Shown here: in pieces, positions 8,024 through 13,843 of the stretch
Layout of the letters: each line of letters opens with the position of its first letter
How positions within the stretch are numbered: position 1 is the stretch's first letter
Assembly: GCA_964228885.1 (NCBI GenBank)
Contig: CAXRCG010000308.1
Coordinates: forward strand, 1-13,843
Direction of reading: 5' to 3'
Origin: UBA4582 sp964228885
GTDB taxonomy: Bacteria > Pseudomonadota > Gammaproteobacteria > Pseudomonadales > Azotimanducaceae
DNA: 13,843 nt
Program-made: the position numbers and the translations under genes
Notes under the pieces: model-generated
Databases searched by the model: none
Seen by the model: the letters and a program-made list of their open reading frames with translations, nothing else
Told to the model about the DNA's origin: nothing

Positions 8024-8784
8024 TAGAAGCCCCACCTATATCGATCTATCTTGACTTGGCGAGTTTTGCACTTATCTTTGTTTCCTGTTCGGTTGTCGCC
8101 ATGGCTTCACACATCTCTGGCAGTACGAAAGGATTTGTTGTGTTGAGAGACATCGGGGTGCCAGTAGCGCTAGTCGGAGCGCTAGCTGGGGCTTATGGTA
8201 TAGCACTCAACCTCTCTGACCCCTCTTTAATCTATCAGTCGACGTCGTTACTGCTAGTGACGGCCCTATATGGCGGCATAGTTTCTGGATTAGGTATTTT
8301 TATTGGCGGCCAAGAACCGTCAATAGATAGTAAACCTAATTCGCCCTTACTGATCTATCTGGCAACCTTTGTTACTTTTTTCATGTGTCTCTGGGGTATG
8401 GAAGTTGCGGCGGGCCTAAAACAATTTTTTGTGCCGGTTCTGTTATTCATATTTGGGATAGTCGGTGTGCTTGCGTTTGTGAGAAGAAAAAAATCGGTTG
8501 TAGGAGTGCTAGCGGATGCCGCTTTATTCGCTTCCTTGCTCTGTGTGATTATAGGACTCATCGCCCGGTTTTCTGATTATGTTCAAGCGGGATTACAAAT
8601 ATCAATGGGTGGCTTGGTTCTAGGGTTGCTAACGTACCTATTTAGTGTCTGCATTTCATATGGTGTCGGTTCTCAAGGCGAAATAGACGCACAACGCCAG
8701 AACTGGCACTGGCTTGAATTAACTGGTTTCTTGCTTTTTATGTACTTTGCGCCAGAAACACTTCGTGAAGTGTTGTTGGCTTAA
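8002..8784 (+). CDS. polytopic membrane protein with MotA/ExbB-like helix pattern
   Basis: A very hydrophobic protein of 260 residues or slightly fewer with about seven or eight membrane helices. I do not recognise a characterised family. The first helix region (YLDLASFALIFVSCS) and the block from about residue 48 to 100 (Val-Gly-Ala-Leu-Ala-Gly-Ala-Tyr-Gly-Ile, an Asn-Leu-Ser-Asp-Pro turn, then ALYGGIVSG) resemble the membrane part of MotA, where a GxxGTVxG helix, a DP loop and a TLYG helix occur. A second, more diverged copy of this pattern seems to run from about residue 162 to 220 (VLADAALFASLL, then LTYLFSVCISYG). This is my reading by eye. The ATG at 8002 has no ribosome binding site. 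The TTG at 8020 follows GAGGTG by six nt and overlaps the stop of the short ORF upstream, so it may be the true start. No stator partner (MotB/ExbD) is nearby. Confidence 0.7.
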   Translation: MREVCVLIEAPPISIYLDLASFALIFVSCSVVAMASHISGSTKGFVVLRDIGVPVALVGALAGAYGIALNLSDPSLIYQSTSLLLVTALYGGIVSGLGIFIGGQEPSIDSKPNSPLLIYLATFVTFFMCLWGMEVAAGLKQFFVPVLLFIFGIVGVLAFVRRKKSVVGVLADAALFASLLCVIIGLIARFSDYVQAGLQISMGGLVLGLLTYLFSVCISYGVGSQGEIDAQRQNWHWLELTGFLLFMYFAPETLREVLLA

Positions 8785-8832
8785 GACATGTAAGCTGCAC
8801 GAGAAAAGCAGGCAGGCTGTTAATTTCTGTCG

Positions 8833-8876
8833 GCTCAGCGCCGTTCCAACTACCCCTGATGCTTTCTGCGCTGAGC
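8833..8876. repeat. 9-bp perfect inverted repeat, 26-nt loop
   Basis: GCTCAGCGC (8833-8841) and GCGCTGAGC (8868-8876) are exact reverse complements separated by 26 nt, starting 49 nt after the stop codon of the membrane protein gene. The GC-rich stem would be stable in RNA. The downstream flank is AGTAAAAATTA, not a T-tract, so it may be an mRNA 3'-end structure rather than a standard intrinsic terminator. Confidence 0.55.
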
Positions 8877-8976
8877 AGTAAAAATTATTGATTCAACGCT
8901 GTAACCAAAATCGTACTATTGTTGACGGCGTTTCAGCTTTTCCCTAATTTCAGTCCATCATCGTTTTCCAGAGTAT

Positions 8977-8990
8977 GATGACTGGTCATC
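8977..8990. promoter_or_regulatory. dyad just upstream of the promoter of the SnoaL-like gene
   Basis: GATGACTGGTCATC is a perfect 6-bp dyad with a 2-nt centre, ending 7 nt before the TTGACA box of the next promoter. Its position suits a regulator site, most simply an activator, but no regulator gene is present to pair it with. Confidence 0.4.
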
Positions 8991-8997
8991 TACTAGT

Positions 8998-9026
8998 TTG
9001 ACATCCCGTGCCAGAGCCCCTAAGAA
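8998..9026 (+). promoter_or_regulatory. sigma70-like promoter for the SnoaL-like gene
   Basis: A perfect -35 TTGACA (8998-9003) is followed after 17 nt by TAAGAA (9021-9026), a mediocre -10. Transcription would start near 9033, leaving a 5' leader of about 130 nt before the ATG at 9162. Confidence 0.5.
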
Positions 9027-9161
9027 AAATGGGTGCGCTTGCTCATTCACAACTCTACGGAAACAATTACGCTGAAAAGGCGCGGCTGCATAGTATTGTT
9101 TCATTGGTTTGGGGTCGCACATTCTGATATCTACCCAAGCGAAATAAACGAGGAAATTTTT

Positions 9162-9632
9162 ATGAAAATACAATACTTCACAGCACTCGTTGTAACATTC
9201 AGCCTGTTGTCATCAACGGTAGTGGCAGATACCGCAGATGAGGTCCGTGAGGTCATTCTAAAAAACATGGCACATATGAATCAGGCCTTGAATCAAGATC
9301 CGATGCGTATTTCCAAACTGGGCTCAAAAGAATTTTTTTCCAGCGGTGGCCTACTCAATCATATTGATAGGTCATCAAAGGGTAATTCGTTTGACTTTTT
9401 CGAAGGCAGTCGCAAGCATATTGAGGTCTTAGTACTAGTCGAAGGAAAAGCAGCGGTAGCCCATTTCTATCAAGAGGCGGTGATGCAGCCTAAAGAACGA
9501 CCCGCGGTACCTAATTACCGAACTAGAGTCACCCAGGTTTTTGTCAAGGAAAGCGGCGGTTGGAAAATTCGCGCTGGACATTGGTCGCCATTAGTAGGTG
9601 GCGCCGGAACCTCACAAACAGTTGTTAAATAA
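9162..9632 (+). CDS. small secreted SnoaL/NTF2-like (DUF4440-like) protein
   Basis: A 156-residue protein with a clear signal peptide (MKIQYFTALVVTFSLLSSTVVA, cleavage probably after Ala22), so it is periplasmic or secreted. The mature part follows the cone-shaped NTF2-like pattern: an N-terminal helix (ADEVREVILKNMAHMNQ), a loop with FFSSGG, a central helix region (FDFFEGSRKHIEV), and C-terminal strands with VLVEGKAAVAHF and the typical ending GGWKIRAGHWSPL (about 132-144). Such domains serve as small-molecule binders, isomerases or accessory subunits, so function cannot be inferred. The ATG at 9162 is preceded by CGAGGAA. It stands alone, convergent with the acyl-CoA ligase gene. The family call is moderate and rests on fold pattern. 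Confidence 0.78.
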   Translation: MKIQYFTALVVTFSLLSSTVVADTADEVREVILKNMAHMNQALNQDPMRISKLGSKEFFSSGGLLNHIDRSSKGNSFDFFEGSRKHIEVLVLVEGKAAVAHFYQEAVMQPKERPAVPNYRTRVTQVFVKESGGWKIRAGHWSPLVGGAGTSQTVVK

Positions 9633-9648
9633 TATCGAAATACGGTTC

Positions 9649-9672
9649 GCGGCTTTGTTTTGCTAAAGCCGC
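9649..9672. terminator. stem-loop between convergent genes, likely bidirectional 3' end
   Basis: GCGGCTTT (9649-9656) and AAAGCCGC (9665-9672) form a perfect 8-bp stem with an 8-nt loop, 16 nt after the stop codon of the SnoaL-like gene and 65 nt past the 3' end of the convergent ligase gene. No T-run of length follows on either strand, so termination strength is uncertain. Confidence 0.6.
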
Positions 9673-9737
9673 AATAAAGGCGCTTAACTCTCTTGGGTTG
9701 GGCTTGAGGGCAAGAACCGTAAGCCTCTTCACACGCC

Positions 9738-11429
9738 TCAGCTAGCATCAAAGTATTGGCGCAATTCTGCGCGTAATACTTTGCCGGTCGCGTTGACGGG
9801 TAAAGCTTCGATGATGATCATTTTTTCGGGTAGCTTGAAGACGGCCATGCCCTGGTCTGTTAGGTATCGAGTTAGGTCTTCCAGTGAAATTACGTGACCG
9901 GCTTGTGGCACGACGGCGGCACCGATCCGCTCACCAAGCACGGGGTCTTCGAACCCTGTTACGGCGACCGCATTGATACCGGGACAACCTGCCAGTACGC
10001 CATCAATTTCATCGGGTGAGATTTTCATGCCGCCTCGCACGATAATGTCTTTGGATCTGCCGATGAATCGGTAATAGTCTGATTTCCCCGCCTCTTCTGG
10101 GATTTCGAAAACGTCGCCAGTTCTAAAATAACCCTTCTCAGAAAAAACGATTTGGTTGGTTTCCGCTGCTTGCCAGTAGCCATCAAAGACCGAGGGTCCG
10201 GCAATCTCGAGTTCCGCGCGAACGCCGGGTTCGGTTACGACCTCTCGAGTGTCGAGATCGACTAATCGTGTTTGGGTCATCTCGCCGACGCGCGCCTGCC
10301 AAACCTTGCCGGCAAGACCAAAGCGGGGGAAATAATTCGCCCGGTCCAGCGGGTCAGGGAGATCGGTACCGCTGGATGCTAAGCATAATCCTTCGTTAGA
10401 ACCGAAGATGTTGGCCACCATAATGTTGTAGTCAGTTTGGAATGTGCTGACCATCCATTCACTCAACGGGGCACCACCTGAGCCTATTGCCCGCAGGCTA
10501 GACAGATCGATGGCATCGAGAACAGCACGCTCATTGAGTAACATCGTCAGCACTGCCGGTGGAGCGATGGTGTAAGTAATTTGCTCTGATTGAATCTGGT
10601 TGAGATAGAGCGGCAGCTCGAATGGGTGATGCAGGACTAATGTGCATTGTGCGGTAATCCAAGGGAAGAGAAAACCGCCAATGGCTGCCATGTTAACCAG
10701 AGGAAAGGGGTTGAGTAGAACGTCGGTGTTTGTGATATCAGCGACATCGGTCGTTGCTAAGCCGGAGATGCGCCAGTGATTATGACTGCGCGGCACACCC
10801 TTCGGCTGGCCGGTTGTGCCCGAGGTCCAGCAGATGCTGAAAATGTCGTCAGCGCTGCGCTTTAGTCCATCGACGTAGGTTTGCCAGTTTTCGAGGTCGA
10901 TAACGGTATCAAGGTCAAGCTGGAGGCTACCAGCGACAGGATGGTCACCGAAACAAAAAACAGGACAGACGTCCGCAAAGACGGACAAGCGAGATTCTGC
11001 GAAAGAGGTTTCCTTCAGCCTTCGTGTCGTCAAAAAACCTTTGGGTTGGATTGCCTGAATTGCATGATTCAGCTCGAATGGGCCGTATTGCACAGGCACT
11101 GGACTGACAATAGCACCCAGACGATCAAGAGCAAAATAGGTGATGACCAGTTCTGAGATGTTAGGTAATTGAACTAGCACAATATCGTCTTGACGAATAC
11201 CACCGTCGTAGAGCTGTGTTGACAGGGCTTCTACTCGTACCTGTAACTCAAGGAACGTGAGCCTCAGCGGGTTGCCGTCGACAAGGGATAATCGGTCGGG
11301 TTGATCGACCAAGGCGAGGCTAGCGCCCCGCTTTCTGAGAGCCTTTTGCAGCCAGTCACTGAGAGTTTCATCGCCCCACCAACCGGCTTTTCGATATTTT
11401 GCAGTAAGCGTCTTGGGCGTTGTTTGCAT
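9738..11429 (-). CDS. class I acyl-CoA synthetase (AMP-binding), aromatic/alicyclic acid type
   Basis: A 563-residue cytoplasmic adenylate-forming enzyme that would activate a carboxylic acid to its acyl-AMP and then to the CoA thioester. Core motifs: P-loop TSGTTGQPKG (about 202-211), the A5 region IFGSNEG (341-347), YFRTGD (434-439), the hinge block GRSKDIIVRGGMKISPDEID (457-476) and catalytic Lys550 in PVNATGK. The start KYRKAGWWGDETLSDWL resembles 2,3-dihydroxybenzoate-AMP ligase and cyclohexanecarboxylate-CoA ligase. It is clearly not PaaK, which is shorter and has a different fold arrangement. AGGAG sits six nt before the ATG. The gene diverges from paaG across 253 bp, so it may feed this catabolic operon, possibly as a phenylacetate or related arylacid ligase. 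The substrate is an inference. Long-chain fatty acid ligase is less likely. Confidence 0.9.
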   Translation of the reverse strand: MQTTPKTLTAKYRKAGWWGDETLSDWLQKALRKRGASLALVDQPDRLSLVDGNPLRLTFLELQVRVEALSTQLYDGGIRQDDIVLVQLPNISELVITYFALDRLGAIVSPVPVQYGPFELNHAIQAIQPKGFLTTRRLKETSFAESRLSVFADVCPVFCFGDHPVAGSLQLDLDTVIDLENWQTYVDGLKRSADDIFSICWTSGTTGQPKGVPRSHNHWRISGLATTDVADITNTDVLLNPFPLVNMAAIGGFLFPWITAQCTLVLHHPFELPLYLNQIQSEQITYTIAPPAVLTMLLNERAVLDAIDLSSLRAIGSGGAPLSEWMVSTFQTDYNIMVANIFGSNEGLCLASSGTDLPDPLDRANYFPRFGLAGKVWQARVGEMTQTRLVDLDTREVVTEPGVRAELEIAGPSVFDGYWQAAETNQIVFSEKGYFRTGDVFEIPEEAGKSDYYRFIGRSKDIIVRGGMKISPDEIDGVLAGCPGINAVAVTGFEDPVLGERIGAAVVPQAGHVISLEDLTRYLTDQGMAVFKLPEKMIIIEALPVNATGKVLRAELRQYFDAS

Positions 11430-11484
11430 AACGAGCTCCTGTTACGTTTTTCGTTACCCTATTTGCAAAGTACCACTCGTGAGA

Positions 11485-11525
11485 TTACCACTCAGATCTT
11501 GAGTCAGGGTAATTGTTTGTGTCAA
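11485..11525 (-). promoter_or_regulatory. operator-like dyad over a minus-strand promoter for the ligase gene
   Basis: Reading the minus strand, TTGACA (11525-11520) is a perfect -35 box, and 17 nt further TCAAGA (11502-11497) is a weak -10. Over the -10 lies the dyad ACTCAGATCTTGAGT (11490-11504), flanked by TTACC (11485-11489) and GGTAA (11508-11512). A partial direct repeat, TACCACTC, occurs at 11471 and 11486, 15 nt apart. The arrangement suits repression of the ligase gene and perhaps of paaG. No PaaR or PaaX consensus could be confirmed by eye. Confidence 0.45.
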
Positions 11526-11601
11526 TAGTACTCAGCGAAAGTAACACAGAATATGGTAATTAAGATAGATTTGCGTATCATAAAAAGGAGGAGCGTCCGG
11601 C

Positions 11602-11667
11602 GTGTACCCGACTGGTGATAAAGAAGCTGGTGCGAAACGCAACGATTACATTTCAGATGAATATTGA
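11602..11667 (+). CDS. possible 21-residue ORF in the paa leader
   Basis: A GTG at 11602 follows AAGGAGGAG (11585-11593), the best Shine-Dalgarno in the window, at a spacing of about 10 nt, and opens a 21-codon frame that begins MYPTGDKEAGAKR and ends ISDEY. It stops at TGA 11665-11667, 15 nt before the paaG start and in the same frame. The peptide is polar and has no signal or membrane segment. It may be a leader peptide, a remnant of a former gene start or a coincidence. Coding is not proven, but the unused ribosome binding site is unusual and needs an explanation. Confidence 0.35.
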   Translation: MYPTGDKEAGAKRNDYISDEY

Positions 11668-11682
11668 GTGTAGAGGGAAGCT

Positions 11683-12462
11683 ATGGATTACAGTGATATT
11701 GAGTTTGAAACCGCCAATGGCGTGGCCCAGCTTCGATTGAACCGGCCAGAGTCACTTAATAGTTTTACAGACAGGATGCAGGCCGAAGTGCTTGAAGTGC
11801 TGGAGCAGGCGGCGGTCGATCCTGTGGTTCGGGCAGTGGTGATCACTGGCAACGGTCGCGGTTTTTGCGCAGGGCAGGATTTGGGCGCTATCGCGGACAG
11901 TGACGATGATCTCAGGGATAGTCTGGAAAAATTCTACAATCCTTTGGTGCGCTTGATTACCATGATGCCGAAACCGGTCTTGTGTGCGGTCAATGGTGTT
12001 GCTGCTGGTGCTGGCGCAAATCTCGCGTTAGCCTGTGACATCGTGATCGCTGGTAAAAAAGCCAGTTTCATCCAGCCATTTGCCAAACTGGGACTGGTCA
12101 CTGATACCGGCGGCACGTGGATATTGCCGCGACTGGTTGGCCTCGCCAGAGCCAGAGGGTTGGCTATGCTAGGGCCAAAGATCAGCGCTGATCATGCAGA
12201 ATCTTGGGGCATGATATGGCAGGTTGTCGAAGATGAAGCGCTAATGGACACAGTACTGAATCTGGCTAGAGATATGGCGATCCAGCCAACGCGCGCCTTT
12301 GCGCTTCAGAAACTGGCATTTACCGAGTCAGCCGTGAATAATCTCGATACTCAGTTGGAACTTGAGCGGACATTAATGAGTGAAGCCGGTAAAACCGAGG
12401 ATTATCACGAAGGGGTGGCGGCATTCCTTGAAAAGCGAGCGCCGGTATTTAAGGGGAAATAA
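11683..12462 (+). CDS. paaG: 2-(1,2-epoxy-1,2-dihydrophenyl)acetyl-CoA isomerase
   Basis: A 259-residue crotonase-fold enzyme that converts the ring-1,2-epoxide of phenylacetyl-CoA to the oxepin-CoA in the cytoplasm. It reads very close to E. coli PaaG along its length: RLNRPESLNSF, GRGFCAGQDL (59-67, CoA/oxyanion region), FYNPLVR, KPVLCAVNGVAAGAGA (97-112, oxyanion loop), and the catalytic Asp141 in LVTDTGGTWILPR, then WGMIWQVV and LDTQLELER. Ordinary enoyl-CoA hydratases have a Glu pair instead of this Asp arrangement. AGAGGGAAG precedes the ATG. It is the first secure gene of the operon and is followed after 6 nt by paaI. Regulation is probably from the divergent region upstream. Confidence 0.95.
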   Translation: MDYSDIEFETANGVAQLRLNRPESLNSFTDRMQAEVLEVLEQAAVDPVVRAVVITGNGRGFCAGQDLGAIADSDDDLRDSLEKFYNPLVRLITMMPKPVLCAVNGVAAGAGANLALACDIVIAGKKASFIQPFAKLGLVTDTGGTWILPRLVGLARARGLAMLGPKISADHAESWGMIWQVVEDEALMDTVLNLARDMAIQPTRAFALQKLAFTESAVNNLDTQLELERTLMSEAGKTEDYHEGVAAFLEKRAPVFKGK

Positions 12463-12468
12463 GTCATC

Positions 12469-12894
12469 ATGTCTGAAGAACTGGCGATAGCCTGTGTTGA
12501 TGTCATGTTAAAGGGCGATGCATGTAGTCGAGCCCTGGGAATGCGGGTCGTTGAAGTCGACGAGCGTCGGTCTGTCGTGTCCATGACCGTCCGCGCGGAT
12601 ATGGTAAACGGCCACAACATTTGCCATGGTGGCATGATTTTTTCGCTAGCCGACAGTGCGTTTGCCTTTGCCTGCAACAGTGAAAACCAGTCCGCCGTGG
12701 CGGCGGGTGCGCAAATCGATTTCCTCAACCCGGCGAAACTCGGCGAAGAACTAACAGCGACCGCGCGGGCTGTTCACCAAGCGAAGCGTCGAGGCATTTA
12801 TGAGGTCAAGGTCGTAAATCAGGACGGCGTGACGATTGCATTGCTGAAGGGGCAGTCACACCGCATCGGTACGACGTTGGTGCCGGGGAGCTAG
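12469..12894 (+). CDS. paaI: hydroxyphenylacetyl-CoA thioesterase, hotdog fold
   Basis: A 141-residue hotdog thioesterase that hydrolyses ring-hydroxylated phenylacetyl-CoA and related dead-end thioesters, recycling CoA. The signature NGHNICHGGMIFSLADSAFAFACNS lies at about 47-71, with Asp62 as the catalytic acid and His53-Gly-Gly55. The C-terminal strands include IDFLNPA, GIYEVKVVNQDG and LKGQSHRIG. The similarity to E. coli PaaI is strong from end to end and the length is the same. The ATG is six nt after the paaG stop, with AAGGGGA inside the paaG end as the ribosome binding site, so the two are probably one transcript. PaaI is tetrameric in characterised bacteria. Confidence 0.95.
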   Translation: MSEELAIACVDVMLKGDACSRALGMRVVEVDERRSVVSMTVRADMVNGHNICHGGMIFSLADSAFAFACNSENQSAVAAGAQIDFLNPAKLGEELTATARAVHQAKRRGIYEVKVVNQDGVTIALLKGQSHRIGTTLVPGS

Positions 12895-12900
12895 AATATT

Positions 12901-13843
12901 ATGGAAACAGAAATAACCGACGAGGCAATGCGATTCGAGCAGCGGGTGGACGCGGAAGAGAAGATTGAACCCAAGGACTGGATGCCCGACGCCTACCGCA
13001 AAACCCTGATTCGTCAGATATCGCAGCATGCGCACTCAGAGATCATCGGAATGCAGCCCGAGGGTAACTGGATTACGCGCGCGCCGACGCTGCAGCGAAA
13101 GTGCGTTTTGCTGGCGAAAGTTCAGGATGAGGGCGGTCATGGCCTTTATCTCTACAGTGCTGCTGAAACACTCGGTGCCACGCGAGAAGCAATGATTGAC
13201 GCGCTGCATTCTGGCGCTGCGAAATACGCCTCAATTTTTAATTATCCGGCGCTGACATGGGGTGACATTGGCGCGATCGGCTGGTTGGTAGACGGCGCGG
13301 CGATTGTCAATCAGGTATCGCTTCAGCGAACGTCTTATGGCCCTTATGCCAGAGGCATGGTTCGGATCTGCAAAGAAGAGAGTTTTCATCAGCGGCAGGG
13401 CTATCACATTATGATGACTCTGATGCGGGGCAGTGATGAGCAGCAATTGATGGCACAGGATGCCCTTGATCGAATCTGGTGGCCCACACTAATGATGTTC
13501 GGGCCGCATGATGCCGAATCAGCGCATTCTGCCCAATCCATGAAGTGGAAAATCAAGCGCCAGAGTAACGACGAACTGAGACAGAAGTTTGTCGACGAGA
13601 CGGTGAAGCAGGCTAACGTGATTGGTCTGAAAATACCGGACCCGGACCTCAAGTGGAACGAGGCGCGAGGTCACTACGACTTTGGTGCTATTGATTGGGA
13701 GGAATTCCAGCAGGTCGTTTCAGGCAATGGGCCATGCAATCGAGAGAGGTTGAGCCACCATAAGAAAGCCCATGAAGCAGGCTCATGGGTGCGTGATGCC
13801 GTTACTGCTTATGATCACAAACGCCGTCAGAAAGACCGCGAAG
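12901..13843 (+). CDS. paaA: 1,2-phenylacetyl-CoA epoxidase subunit A (3' end cut off by window)
   Basis: The catalytic di-iron subunit of the PaaABC(D)E ring epoxidase, which acts on phenylacetyl-CoA. The frame opens with ATG 12901, six nt after paaI, behind GGGGAG, and stays open to the window end, so 314 codons are visible. E. coli PaaA has about 309 residues, so only a few C-terminal residues should be missing. The family blocks are all present: KIEPKDWMPDAYRKTLIRQ, QHAHSEIIGMQPEGNWITRAPTL with Glu47, QDEGGHGLYLYS (Glu77...His80, first ExxH), LVDGAAIVNQV, ICKEESFHQRQGY (Glu160...His163, second ExxH), WWPTLMMFGP and a C-terminal KIKRQSNDELRQ...YDFGAIDWEEF. Partners paaB, paaC, paaD and paaE probably follow outside the window. 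Confidence 0.96.
   Translation, partial: METEITDEAMRFEQRVDAEEKIEPKDWMPDAYRKTLIRQISQHAHSEIIGMQPEGNWITRAPTLQRKCVLLAKVQDEGGHGLYLYSAAETLGATREAMIDALHSGAAKYASIFNYPALTWGDIGAIGWLVDGAAIVNQVSLQRTSYGPYARGMVRICKEESFHQRQGYHIMMTLMRGSDEQQLMAQDALDRIWWPTLMMFGPHDAESAHSAQSMKWKIKRQSNDELRQKFVDETVKQANVIGLKIPDPDLKWNEARGHYDFGAIDWEEFQQVVSGNGPCNRERLSHHKKAHEAGSWVRDAVTAYDHKRRQKDRE

Larger units (their letters stand above)
8785..9161. other. gene-free stretch with inverted repeats and a promoter
   Basis: This 377-nt interval separates the membrane protein from the SnoaL-like gene. No coding frame in it is convincing. It holds a 9-bp inverted repeat near its left end, a 6-bp dyad, and a sigma70-type promoter for the downstream gene, each listed separately. 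An upstream in-frame GTG at 9033 would extend the SnoaL-like protein but would bury its signal peptide, so it was not used. Confidence 0.5.

Noticed and set aside
8833..8876. Integron attC-like site suggested by GTTCCAAC inside the inverted repeat
   Set aside because: The 7-bp core pair RYYYAAC/GTTRRRY is not placed at the ends of the structure, and no integrase or cassette array is present.
9033..9161. N-terminal extension of the SnoaL-like protein from GTG 9033
   Set aside because: It would bury a clear signal peptide at MKIQYF and has no ribosome binding site, whereas ATG 9162 has CGAGGAA.

Overview
The window looks like a chromosomal segment of a marine-type gammaproteobacterium. This is an inference from PaaG, PaaI and PaaA sequences that read very close to the enterobacterial and pseudomonad proteins, from the RND permease, and from the richness in esterase and acyl-CoA genes. 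No rRNA, tRNA, CRISPR array, insertion sequence or phage gene is visible. The first gene (RND permease) is cut by the left edge and the last (paaA) by the right edge.

Layout. (1) 1-1995: C-terminal two thirds of an inner-membrane RND efflux permease. (2) 2277-7666: a serine-hydrolase tract of four enzymes from four folds or subfamilies: a secreted PHB-depolymerase/feruloyl-esterase-like protein on the minus strand, then on the plus strand a secreted alpha/beta hydrolase, a family VIII (beta-lactamase-fold) esterase and a membrane-anchored or exported CocE/NonD hydrolase. The two middle genes share a conserved upstream element of about 39 nt that contains a T-N11-A dyad. (3) 7667-9632: a low-information region with a possible coupled leader ORF, a polytopic membrane protein whose halves look like a MotA/ExbB-type duplication, several inverted repeats, and a small secreted SnoaL/NTF2-like protein with a good promoter. 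(4) 9738-13843: an aromatic acid CoA-thioester module. A class I acyl-CoA synthetase (minus strand) diverges from paaG-paaI-paaA, the start of a phenylacetyl-CoA catabolic operon. The divergent intergenic region holds a dyad-rich operator candidate and a very short ORF with a near-perfect Shine-Dalgarno.

How the genes may fit together. PaaA belongs to the multicomponent oxygenase that epoxidises the phenylacetyl-CoA ring, PaaG isomerises the epoxide to the oxepin, and PaaI hydrolyses dead-end hydroxyphenylacetyl-CoA thioesters. The divergent ligase may supply the CoA thioester. It is not of the usual PaaK type, so its acid substrate is open. The esterase tract could release acids or alcohols from esters, but no sequence feature ties it to the paa genes.

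Most worth checking: the shared upstream element of the two esterase genes, the two small leader-like ORFs (7958-8023 and 11602-11667), and the duplicated membrane protein. Nothing here is a proven new system.
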